From Alphaproteobacteria bacterium (GTDB lineage Bacteria; Pseudomonadota; Alphaproteobacteria; Paracaedibacterales; CAIOTO01), in assembly GCA_030727085.1 (NCBI GenBank), contig JANRCF010000068.1:21396-32797 (forward strand): a stretch of DNA of 11,402 nucleotides. Direction: 5' to 3'. This document shows, one piece after another, positions 1 through 6,020 of the stretch. The notes under the pieces are model-generated. The model searched no databases. It was given only the letters and a program-made list of their open reading frames with translations, and had not been told where the DNA came from. The stretch's first letter is position 1. Each line of letters starts with the position of its first letter. The position numbers and the translations under genes are program-made.

Positions 1-543
1 TGGACGTTGATTCTCAGCATAACTTAATGAAAACTTACCCGTTGAACTAGTCATCTCGTGATCAAAAGCAGCCCAATCATCTGCCGTTAAAGATGTGTAA
101 GATGGCTGTGTTTTAACATTCGCTAAAAAATTATCGATTTGTTGCTCAGCACTGCGAAGCACATGACGAGCCTCAAGCCATGCTTTAATCTTAGCCATTC
201 GTGTCGCTGGACGTTGATTCTCAGCATAACTTAATGAAAACTTACCCGTTGAACTAGTCATCGCCTGATTAAAATCAGCCCAATCATCCGCTGTTAATGA
301 TAAATAAGATGGCTGCGTTCTAACGCTCGCTAAAAATCGACCCATTTCTTGCTCAGCCTGACGATCGGCTTGGCGATCACCCAACCATGCTTTAATCTTA
401 GCCATTCGTGTTGCTGGACTTCTATTCTCAGTGTAGCTTTCTGAAAGTGCACCTGTTGTACTGGTCATCGCCTGATTAAAATCAGCCCAATCATCCGCTG
501 TTAATGATAAATAAGATGGCTGCGTTCTAACGCTTGCTAAAAA
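1..543 (-). repeat. 207-base in-frame tandem repeat, 2.6 copies visible
   Basis: Units span 543-337, 336-130 and 129-1 with an exact 207-base period (69 codons). Positions 257-327 match 464-534 without a mismatch (71 bases), and 1-55 match 208-262 without a mismatch. Identity is therefore patchy: units one and two share their first halves, units two and three share their second halves. This points to recent duplication or gene conversion within the array. Confidence 0.9.
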
Positions 544-789
544 TTGCTTAAGCTCGCGTCTTTCTTCTTTCAGTTCAAGACGAACTGCCACTGAATTTCT
601 TTCTTCTAATGACATGCCATTCACGGCGACGGGAAGATCTCTTTCATCTTCGGATGAGCCGTACCCACTGGGGGATCTCTCCATCGCTGTGGCAGAACTA
701 ATAAAACCTGCTGAAACAACTACTGCCCCTAAAAAAGTAGAAAGCAAAAGTGATGAATAAAAATTTTCCCCAAATGTAATTTTAGACAT
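1..789 (-). CDS. Exported tandem-repeat protein, partial (C-terminus off left edge)
   Basis: An open frame starts at ATG 789-787 and stays open for 263 codons to position 1, so the gene is truncated by the window. The start is supported by an AGGA ribosome site seven bases upstream. Residues 1-35 read as a Sec signal peptide with a long hydrophobic stretch (LLLSTFLGAVVVSAGF) and an A-T-A cleavage context before Met36. Residues 37-82 form a charged linker. From residue 83 the protein consists of 69-residue repeats: 83-151, 152-220 and 221-263 (cut). Each unit starts FLAxVxTQPSY, continues SLTADDWAxF and MTSxTG, and ends ATRMAKIKAWL followed by a charged segment rich in Arg, Gln and Glu. I do not recognise the repeat family. 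It is helical-looking and periplasmic or secreted by inference. The function is unknown; a surface or host-interaction role is only a guess. Confidence 0.85.
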   Translation of the reverse strand, partial: MSKITFGENFYSSLLLSTFLGAVVVSAGFISSATAMERSPSGYGSSEDERDLPVAVNGMSLEERNSVAVRLELKEERRELKQFLASVRTQPSYLSLTADDWADFNQAMTSTTGALSESYTENRSPATRMAKIKAWLGDRQADRQAEQEMGRFLASVRTQPSYLSLTADDWADFNQAMTSSTGKFSLSYAENQRPATRMAKIKAWLEARHVLRSAEQQIDNFLANVKTQPSYTSLTADDWAAFDHEMTSSTGKFSLSYAENQRP

Positions 790-816
790 AAAATAATCCT
801 TAATTTCAATTGATTA

Positions 817-845
817 ATTATACGCAACTGAATATGTAAAGTTAA
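817..845 (-). promoter_or_regulatory. Possible second, proximal promoter for the repeat protein gene
   Basis: On the minus strand TTAACT (845-840) and TATAAT (822-817) are separated by 17 bases, downstream of the distal promoter and closer to the start codon. The -35 matches consensus at four of six positions. It could be an alternative start site or a chance match in AT-rich DNA. Confidence 0.3.
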
Positions 846-868
846 TGATTTATTACCCATAATAATAA

Positions 869-896
869 ATTATAGATAAATAAATTAAAAAGTCAA
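869..896 (-). promoter_or_regulatory. Sigma-70-type promoter for the repeat protein gene (distal)
   Basis: Read on the minus strand, TTGACT (896-891) and a perfect TATAAT (874-869) are separated by 16 bases. Transcription would begin near 862, leaving a leader of about 70 bases before the ATG at 789. The surroundings are very AT-rich, so chance matches are possible, but this is the best promoter-like sequence in the window. Confidence 0.6.
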
Positions 897-1002
897 TACT
901 TAATTAAAATGAAATTCGACGGTATTCAAAACAAATACGTGCAAACAATATATTAATTCGTCCGTCAAAAAAGTTAAAAGCTAAAAAAAATTCCCTTCCC
1001 TC

Positions 1003-1032
1003 TTGTATTTTTCAAAATCCCTCCCATATAAA
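1003..1032 (+). promoter_or_regulatory. Candidate promoter for the 306-residue exported protein
   Basis: TTGTAT (1003-1008) is followed after 18 bases by TATAAA (1027-1032), about 28 bases before the ATG at 1061. The leader would be short, and no clear ribosome binding site is visible in it. The rest of the gap 790-1060 is AT-rich and holds only this and the divergent promoters. Confidence 0.35.
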
Positions 1033-1060
1033 GTTCAGGCAACGCATAGAACGCAATCAA

Positions 1061-1981
1061 ATGAAAAAAAACAGCACTCTAACTCTTAATCTCTTGATTC
1101 TTACTCTCACTGCTCTCGCATCAAATTCTGCATACGGCAGAGACTATTTTAATGATTTAATAACAACCCCTGAAATCGATAGAAGAACTCACACAGCAAA
1201 AGAAAATTGCAAACGATTTGGCGCTTACCCATCAAGTCCTGAAGACGTTGTGTATTGGCAAAAAACACCTGAATCAGAAAAAAGATTTTTAAAAGGTTTA
1301 AAGTTAGACTACCTTGAACAAGTTGAAGCCCAAGCAAAACAAGCACAACTTGATTATTTCGTGATGCAAGAAAACGCCAGATTATATATCGAGAATCAGG
1401 AATATCAACGTAAACTTAAAGCAATTCAGCGTGAAGAAGAAAGAAAACACTATGCCTGGTGTAGAGAGCAAAGACATATAAGCAAAACGCGCGCTCCATT
1501 GCCAGAATCACCCGAAGAAGTAGTAACCTGGGATGAATCTTCACCTGTTCAGTATCATCGGAATTCACGTTCAAATATCCCTCGTCACATAGAAATTGCA
1601 TGGGCAGAAGCAAGCACTTCAACTGAAGCATCAAGCAGTGATTCCTCTGCCATGAGCGGATATTTATTGCGCGTGCCATCTTTAAACCAAGATTTTAGGG
1701 CAAAACATGGCGCAAGCAATAAAGAAAACCAAGACAGCCCAACACAACTGATCACGCAAACCCCACAAAAAAGATCGCACGATGCAATGACTCCACAAAA
1801 ACAGACGAGTCAACGCGCAGCCACATCTGAATCTGATAAAGATAGCACTTACATTGATGGTTCAGCGCAATATAGCCTTAAACTAAGTATAAATCCTACT
1901 TTTGCTAGGGACGAGATAAAAAGCCCCCTGCGGAAACAATTAAGAAGAACAAGTAGGACGCCTTTATCCCCTCTTAGTTAG
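1061..1981 (+). CDS. Exported charged Ser/Thr/Pro-rich protein of unknown function
   Basis: This is a 306-residue protein of no family I recognise. Residues 1-26 form a Sec signal peptide (MKKNS, then a Leu/Thr-rich core, A-Y-G before Arg27). Residues about 73-140 are highly charged and helix-like, rich in Glu, Gln, Lys and Arg, consistent with a coiled coil. A short motif occurs twice: SPEDVVYW (59-66) and SPEEVVTW (150-157). The C-terminal third (about 185-306) is Ser/Thr/Pro-rich and looks disordered. It contains KEN at 221-223, Thr-Pro-Gln-Lys at 234-237 and 244-247, Ser-Pro-Leu-Arg at 288-291, and a basic tail SPLRKQLRRTSR ending in RTPLSPL (299-305). Such composition is reminiscent of effectors that act in a eukaryotic host, but that is inference. 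The start lacks a clear ribosome site; the signal peptide supports it. It converges with dapE. Confidence 0.8.
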   Translation: MKKNSTLTLNLLILTLTALASNSAYGRDYFNDLITTPEIDRRTHTAKENCKRFGAYPSSPEDVVYWQKTPESEKRFLKGLKLDYLEQVEAQAKQAQLDYFVMQENARLYIENQEYQRKLKAIQREEERKHYAWCREQRHISKTRAPLPESPEEVVTWDESSPVQYHRNSRSNIPRHIEIAWAEASTSTEASSSDSSAMSGYLLRVPSLNQDFRAKHGASNKENQDSPTQLITQTPQKRSHDAMTPQKQTSQRAATSESDKDSTYIDGSAQYSLKLSINPTFARDEIKSPLRKQLRRTSRTPLSPLS

Positions 1982-1990
1982 CTCCCCATA

Positions 1991-2013
1991 AATACGCATT
2001 TCGAATGTGTATT
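1991..2013. terminator. Hairpin between two convergent genes
   Basis: AATACGCAT (1991-1999) pairs with ATGTGTATT (2005-2013) through nine pairs including one G-T wobble; t2000-a2004 can extend it to a three-base loop. It sits exactly between the stop at 1979-1981 and the dapE stop at 2015-2013. Neither side has a T-run, so it is not a textbook intrinsic terminator, but its position suggests a bidirectional 3' end. Confidence 0.4.
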
Positions 2014-3173
2014 CAGCACACTGCCATTTCAACAATATCCGCATAAATACATGTAAGCGTTTGTAAATCTTTCACAGATACCCGCTCATTCGTATGATGC
2101 GCATAACAACTCAGCAGGCCAAACTCCAGCACAGGGCATAAATCTTTCATAAACCTAGCATCCGACGTACCGCCCGTAGTACTGAGTATAGGAGTCAAAC
2201 CAGTATGCTTTTGAATGATAGCGACAGCAGCATTGGTAAAAGCTGGATTGCTTTTTAAAAATGCTTCCGACGAGGGGTGATAGGTTGTCTGCCAAACCAG
2301 GCGCGAATCATGTATATTTTTGATTTCATCAAGCTCCTCGCTTAACAGCGCTTGCAATGTTTCTAATGTATAGGTTGGGTTAAAACGGACATTAAGCGTT
2401 GCAGTGGCTTTGCCGCAAATTACATTACTCGTTGGATTACCCACATCAATTGTCGTGACTTCCAAGTGTGACGGATCAAACTGAGCTGTGCCAGCATCGA
2501 GCGTCAACGCCTTTATACGTGTCAAAAAGTTCATTAAAGGTGCAATTGGATTTAAGGCAAACTGCGGGTATGCCACATGGCCAGCTATACCAATAACATT
2601 GACTGTCATGCTAAGGCTGCCGCGACGGCCAATCTTGATCATTTCACCAAGTTTCAAAGGATTGGTGGGCTCTCCACCAAGACAAAAGTTGATCACCTCA
2701 CCACGATCACTGAGCCACGGAATCATCCGATTAATTCCGTTTTGTGCAAGACCTTCTTCATCAGAGGTTAACAGAATGCTCACCGACCCTTTAATGCCAC
2801 CATTTTGAACCACACGATGTACAGCTGCAACAAAGCATGCAATCGCGCCTTTCATATCACACGCACCGCGCCCAATCACATGATCGTCATGGATTTCTGC
2901 AGCAAAAGGATCACCACTCCACAAAGCGACATCACCAGCAGGCACAACATCCGTATGTCCTAGGAAGCATAAATGTGGCGCACTTGTGCCAAGCCGTGCA
3001 TAAAAATTATTAACACGCTCAGCACCTTCGCCAAAACAAACGCGGTGGCATTGAAACCCAAGAGGTGTCAGCAAACTTTCGATATAATCCATACAGCCAG
3101 CATCATTAGGCGTTATGCTTGAAAAACGTATGAGCGCTTGTGTTAGCTCAATAGGGTCGAAGGGGTTGGTCAT
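2013..3173 (-). CDS. dapE: Succinyl-diaminopimelate desuccinylase
   Basis: DapE is a cytoplasmic dinuclear-metal M20 peptidase-family enzyme. It hydrolyses N-succinyl-LL-diaminopimelate to LL-diaminopimelate and succinate for lysine and peptidoglycan synthesis. Numbering from the ATG at 3173 (386 residues, normal for DapE), the metal and catalytic residues are visible: His73 and Asp75 in GHTDVVPAGD, Asp106 in GRGACDMKG, Glu139-Glu140 in LLTSDEEG, Glu168 in GGEPT and His360 in HHTNERVS; GGTSDARF precedes the last. The frame is open upstream to a TTG at 3281, but those 36 residues are charged and not DapE-like, while MTNPFDPIELTQALIRFSSITP is a typical start. It lies 104 bases downstream of dapD on the same strand, probably in one operon. 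All key residues are present, so the enzyme should be active. Confidence 0.95.
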   Translation of the reverse strand: MTNPFDPIELTQALIRFSSITPNDAGCMDYIESLLTPLGFQCHRVCFGEGAERVNNFYARLGTSAPHLCFLGHTDVVPAGDVALWSGDPFAAEIHDDHVIGRGACDMKGAIACFVAAVHRVVQNGGIKGSVSILLTSDEEGLAQNGINRMIPWLSDRGEVINFCLGGEPTNPLKLGEMIKIGRRGSLSMTVNVIGIAGHVAYPQFALNPIAPLMNFLTRIKALTLDAGTAQFDPSHLEVTTIDVGNPTSNVICGKATATLNVRFNPTYTLETLQALLSEELDEIKNIHDSRLVWQTTYHPSSEAFLKSNPAFTNAAVAIIQKHTGLTPILSTTGGTSDARFMKDLCPVLEFGLLSCYAHHTNERVSVKDLQTLTCIYADIVEMAVC

Positions 3174-3277
3174 GGCTGCTCTTTCTTGTTCTTTTTTGTC
3201 ATTTTCTAGCTTCCCTTTATCATCAGCACTCGGGCTGGGATACAGTCTTAAAAAAATGTTCTTATAAACTCTTTTTA

Positions 3278-4102
3278 TCAATCCCGCAGGAGCGCGTTAA
3301 TTGACGTTTTTGATCGTGTTTTCGCATCGACGCGTTTAACAATCACAGCGCAGGAAAGTGCTGGTGCAAAAGCATCTTTTGAAGGCAAAACCCCCGGCAC
3401 AACAACCGAATACGCTGGCACGCGACCATACGTAATCTCACCCGTTGCACGATCTACGATCTTTGTTGATGCGCCAATGAACACACCCATAGAAATAACG
3501 GCACCTTCTTCAACGATGACGCCCTCAGCAATTTCAGATCGCGCGCCAATAAAGCAATTATCCTCGATAATAACGGGATTCGCTTGCACAGGCTCTAAAA
3601 CGCCGCCAATACCTGTTCCGCCTGAAATATGGCAATTCTTACCAATTTGCGCACATGAACCAATGGTTACCCACGTATCAACAAGGGTTCCTTCACCGAC
3701 ATATGCGCCAATATTGACAAACGATGGCATTAAAATCACATTGCGTTCTACAAAAGCGCCGCGGCGAACAATTGAACCGGGTGCGGCTCTGAAAGCAGCT
3801 GCCGCAAATGCTGCATGATCCCAACCCTCCATTTTAAGGGACGCTTTATCATACCAGGAAAAAGGCGCACCATCACCTCTAACTTGATTCTGATTCAGTT
3901 GAAATGACAACAGAATTGCCTTTTTGATCCATTGATGCGTTTGCCATACACCATCGATTTTCTCGCACACACGAATTGCACCAGCATCGAGTTGATCCAA
4001 AATTGCATTTACATCAACAGCTACAACAGCATCTAATGGAATTGCTCCATCCCAAGTGGCTGCAATTCGATCAATTTGATCTTGTGTTATACTATTTTTC
4101 AT
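3278..4102 (-). CDS. dapD: Tetrahydrodipicolinate N-succinyltransferase
   Basis: DapD transfers succinyl from succinyl-CoA to tetrahydrodipicolinate, the step that opens the succinylase branch of diaminopimelate synthesis; DapE encoded just downstream acts two steps later. With the ATG at 4102 the product has 274 residues, the same length as the E. coli enzyme. A TTG immediately before it could add one residue, but a GAGA-type ribosome site fits the ATG better. The N-terminal third is helical; about residues 105-220 carry the left-handed beta-helix signature of hexapeptide transferases, with runs such as VNIGAYVGEGTLVD, GSCAQIGKNCHISGGTGIGG and NCFIGARSEIAEGVIVEEGA. The C-terminal strand region ends KTRSKTSINALLRD. 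It is divergent from fliX, with which it shares a 90-base upstream region. Active enzyme expected. Confidence 0.96.
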   Translation of the reverse strand: MKNSITQDQIDRIAATWDGAIPLDAVVAVDVNAILDQLDAGAIRVCEKIDGVWQTHQWIKKAILLSFQLNQNQVRGDGAPFSWYDKASLKMEGWDHAAFAAAAFRAAPGSIVRRGAFVERNVILMPSFVNIGAYVGEGTLVDTWVTIGSCAQIGKNCHISGGTGIGGVLEPVQANPVIIEDNCFIGARSEIAEGVIVEEGAVISMGVFIGASTKIVDRATGEITYGRVPAYSVVVPGVLPSKDAFAPALSCAVIVKRVDAKTRSKTSINALLRD

Positions 4103-4122
4103 CAAAAAGTCTCTTTTTTAAG

Positions 4123-4168
4123 GTATGCTGTATCTGTGCGCTTTATATGCTTCATGTATACAGCGTAT
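4123..4168. repeat. Inverted repeat in the dapD-fliX divergent gap
   Basis: GTATGCTGTAT (4123-4133) and ATACAGCGTAT (4158-4168) are inverted copies pairing at eleven positions (two as G-T), with 24 bases between. The dyad sits in the middle of the shared upstream region of two divergent genes, the usual place for an operator. The binding protein is unknown. Neither gene has a convincing -35/-10 pair in this gap. Confidence 0.4.
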
Positions 4169-4192
4169 TTGTTTTATTGAAAAGGGACTCTT

Positions 4193-4612
4193 ATGGAGAT
4201 TCGCTCACCTGGCTTTGACCGCGTTCAAAAAAATACAGGAACCACCAAAAAAGCAAAAAAGTCAGAGACACATGGCTTTTCGGATGCTATGGATGAACGT
4301 TCATCAGCGCCTGTTCACCAAAGCACGGCAGTATTCTCAGTGGATCCAATGTTTACTGATCTTGATGAGCCCTCCCCAGAACAAAAAGGAATTCAAAAAG
4401 GGCTATCCTTGTTAGATGAATTAGAAAAACTACGTGGCCAGTTGTTAGGCGGCAGAATTGCCCCTGAATCAATAGTGACGATTCAAAATTACGTAAAACA
4501 AATGAGCACCGATAACTTAGATGATCGCCTAAAAGGGCTGTTATTAGAAATTGAAACGCGAGCGGTTGTTGAATTAGCGAAACACCGCATGCACGGGCGA
4601 AGCAATGCTTAG
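4193..4612 (+). CDS. fliX: FliX-like class II flagellar assembly regulator
   Basis: The 139-residue product resembles alphaproteobacterial FliX, which in Caulobacter couples assembly of the early (class II) flagellar structure to activation of the FlbD transcription factor. The N-terminal 60 residues are polar and divergent (MEIRSPGFDRVQ). The conserved part is the C-terminal half: KGLSLLDELEKLRGQLLGG (about 69-87), then DDRLKGLLLEIETRAVVELAKH (about 111-132), matching the family pattern of LLDEL-x-LK-x-x-LLGG followed by DPRL-x-x-ILDEIE-x-RA-x-VELAK. The start has an AAAGGGA site five bases upstream. No other flagellar gene is in the window, so the gene is an orphan here; it may serve a complete flagellum encoded elsewhere or be a leftover. 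The assignment rests on recognition of the C-terminal pattern, not on a search. Confidence 0.75.
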   Translation: MEIRSPGFDRVQKNTGTTKKAKKSETHGFSDAMDERSSAPVHQSTAVFSVDPMFTDLDEPSPEQKGIQKGLSLLDELEKLRGQLLGGRIAPESIVTIQNYVKQMSTDNLDDRLKGLLLEIETRAVVELAKHRMHGRSNA

Positions 4613-4657
4613 TATTAATAGGCGCATTGCCCTGATAATTTGTCCAGCCATTGACCT

Positions 4658-4688
4658 TTGACAAAAAATCCACGATTATTAGTATATC
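4658..4688 (+). promoter_or_regulatory. Candidate promoter for nuoA-nuoB
   Basis: A perfect TTGACA (4658-4663) lies 57 bases before the nuoA start. The best -10 is TATATC (4683-4688) at a long 19-base spacing; AGTATA (4681-4686) fits 17 bases but is a poorer hexamer. An overlapping TTGACC (4651-4656) with GATTAT (4674-4679) is an alternative. A TAAGG ribosome site (4703-4707) is rather far, 13 bases, from the start codon. Confidence 0.4.
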
Positions 4689-4720
4689 TTTTCTACTCCC
4701 CCTAAGGTTACTAGCCTATT

Positions 4721-5098
4721 ATGCTGCGTGATTTACAAAACTATTTGCCCATTCTTGTGTTTTTAGGGCTTGCTATGGGTCTTGCTTCAGCGCTCATGAT
4801 GATATCGTGGTTTCGTGCAAAACAAACTCCTTATGCCGAGAAAAACACCCCCTATGAATGTGGTTTTGATGCATTTGACTTACCCGCAGACAATGCGCGT
4901 GGCCGTTTTGATATTCAATTTTATGCTGTATCCATTTTATTTATTATCTTTGATATTGAAATCATCTTTTTGTTCCCTTGGGCTTTGACATTGCAAAAAA
5001 TAGGATGGTTTGGTTTTTCATCTATGATGGTTTTTTTGAGTGTCTTAACAATTGGTTTTATTTATGAATGGAAAAAGGGAGCGCTCGAATGGCACTAA
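4721..5098 (+). CDS. nuoA: NADH-quinone oxidoreductase subunit A
   Basis: NuoA (ND3 homologue) is a small membrane subunit of respiratory complex I at the junction of the quinone site and the proton-pumping arm. The 125-residue length is normal. Three membrane segments are visible at about 9-30, 66-88 and 94-116. The first loop carries the conserved YECGFD with Cys47 (the ND3 loop cysteine), and the second segment contains the conserved FDIEIIFLFPWA with Asp78 and Glu80. It overlaps nuoB by ten bases, indicating translational coupling. Confidence 0.96.
   Translation: MLRDLQNYLPILVFLGLAMGLASALMMISWFRAKQTPYAEKNTPYECGFDAFDLPADNARGRFDIQFYAVSILFIIFDIEIIFLFPWALTLQKIGWFGFSSMMVFLSVLTIGFIYEWKKGALEWH
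5075..5081 (+). promoter_or_regulatory. Ribosome binding site that fixes the nuoB start
   Basis: AAGGGAG lies inside the 3' end of nuoA, seven bases before ATG 5089. An ATG further upstream at 5068 would lie before this site and has no good site of its own, so 5089 is the likely start. Confidence 0.75.
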
Positions 5099-5634
5099 AC
5101 TATGAAGAGCTGCGCGCGTATCTTCCAAAGGAAATGCAAGACGAGCATGCCTTGTTTAATGCAGCTACAGATGAATTATCGAATAAGGGCTATATTATCA
5201 CGCAATTAGACAAACTAGCCGCATGGGCGCAAAGTGGGTCACTCTGGCCAATGACTTTTGGATTAGCGTGCTGCGCCGTTGAAATGATGCAAGCAGCAGC
5301 CAGCCGTTACGATATGGATCGTTTTGGCGTTGTATTTAGACCAAGCCCACGCCAATCTGATGTAATGATTGTCGCAGGCACGCTTACCAATAAAATGGCA
5401 CCTGCTCTGCGCAAAGTCTATGATCAAATGCCAGAGCCACGATGGGTGATTTCCATGGGAAGCTGCGCGAACGGTGGTGGGTACTATCATTATTCATATT
5501 CTGTTGTGCGCGGATGCGATAATATCGTACCTGTCGATATCTATGTGCCTGGATGCCCGCCCACAGCAGAGGCATTATTGTATGGCGTGTTATTATTAAA
5601 AAAGAAAATTGAACGGCGCGAGCATCTTGCATAA
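5089..5634 (+). CDS. nuoB: NADH-quinone oxidoreductase subunit B
   Basis: NuoB (PSST homologue) carries the terminal 4Fe-4S cluster N2 of complex I, which passes electrons to quinone. In the 181-residue product the ligand cysteines are all present: Cys61-Cys62 in FGLACCAVEMM, Cys126 in GSCANGGGYYHYSYSVVRGCD and Cys156 in VPGCPPTAEALLYG. The quinone-pocket stretch ASRYDMDRFGVVFRPSPRQSD is intact. The nuoA overlap and ribosome site show co-expression. nuoC does not follow, unlike the usual nuoABCDE order, so the remaining subunits must be encoded elsewhere. Confidence 0.97.
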   Translation: MALNYEELRAYLPKEMQDEHALFNAATDELSNKGYIITQLDKLAAWAQSGSLWPMTFGLACCAVEMMQAAASRYDMDRFGVVFRPSPRQSDVMIVAGTLTNKMAPALRKVYDQMPEPRWVISMGSCANGGGYYHYSYSVVRGCDNIVPVDIYVPGCPPTAEALLYGVLLLKKKIERREHLA

Positions 5635-5702
5635 TCCTTCACACACAGCATTTTTTGTAAAAACGAGTAAAATATTCATGAAATACAAAGATTGGAAATA
5701 GT

Positions 5703-5882
5703 ATGAGTCCAATAATTACACATGAACCGGTGGCACTGTGCGACGGAAAAAGTAGTGACAAAAATGCAACAATTGGCAGTGAAGTTGGGCATCCTGCAGT
5801 TTACCTTCACGTGAATACAAAAGATGTTGTACACTGCCCTTATTGTAGTCGTTCCTTTGTTTTTAGACCTGATTTTGAATGA
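5703..5882 (+). CDS. CHCC zinc-finger protein, NDUFS6-like complex I accessory subunit
   Basis: This 59-residue frame starts at ATG 5703 with GGAA five bases upstream. The likely zinc ligands follow the Cys-His-Cys-Cys order of the zf-CHCC family: Cys13, His30 in GHPAVYL, and Cys45 and Cys48 in HCPYCSRSFVF. The family is homologous to the C-terminal domain of the mitochondrial 13-kDa complex I subunit NDUFS6, and alphaproteobacterial complex I (for example in Paracoccus) is known to carry such a subunit. Its place 68 bases after nuoB supports a role in complex I here. The length is typical of the stand-alone bacterial form. Binding to complex I is inferred. Confidence 0.88.
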   Translation: MSPIITHEPVALCDGKSSDKNATIGSEVGHPAVYLHVNTKDVVHCPYCSRSFVFRPDFE

Positions 5883-5952
5883 TTGTGTGGCATTTTATCT
5901 ACACCACTAGAATCAAGTTATCTAAAAATAAAGATAGAGGCTTTTGCTTTTT

Positions 5953-5967
5953 TTAACGATTTGTTAA
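5953..5967. promoter_or_regulatory. CtrA-type motif TTAA-N7-TTAA upstream of pal
   Basis: TTAA (5953-5956) and TTAA (5964-5967) are separated by exactly seven bases, the arrangement bound by the alphaproteobacterial cell-cycle regulator CtrA. It is 54 bases before the pal start. In AT-rich DNA about one such match per 10 kb is expected by chance, so it is only suggestive. I could not settle the pal -35/-10; TATAGT at 5990-5995 is a possible -10. Confidence 0.35.
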
Positions 5968-6020
5968 GTTTATTATGTTTTAACAGTAGTATAGTACTGC
6001 TAACAGATAGGATATATGTT

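Noticed and set aside
1..543. CRISPR array or noncoding satellite
   Set aside because: The period is 207 bases, the units are contiguous without unique spacers, and the reading frame is preserved throughout.
1149..1679. Minus-strand frames of 65 and 87 residues
   Set aside because: Both are antisense to the 306-residue exported protein, whose signal peptide and composition make it the real gene.
3174..3281. N-terminal extension of dapE from a TTG at 3281
   Set aside because: The frame is open, but the 36 extra residues are highly charged, unlike DapE, and the ATG at 3173 gives a family-typical N-terminus and length.
5068..5088. Earlier ATG (5068) for nuoB
   Set aside because: It precedes the AAGGGAG ribosome site, which is well spaced for ATG 5089 instead.
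5883..6020. 46-residue extension upstream of pal from a TTG at 5883
   Set aside because: It would bury the lipoprotein signal peptide; ATG 6021 has its own ribosome site and a proper lipobox.
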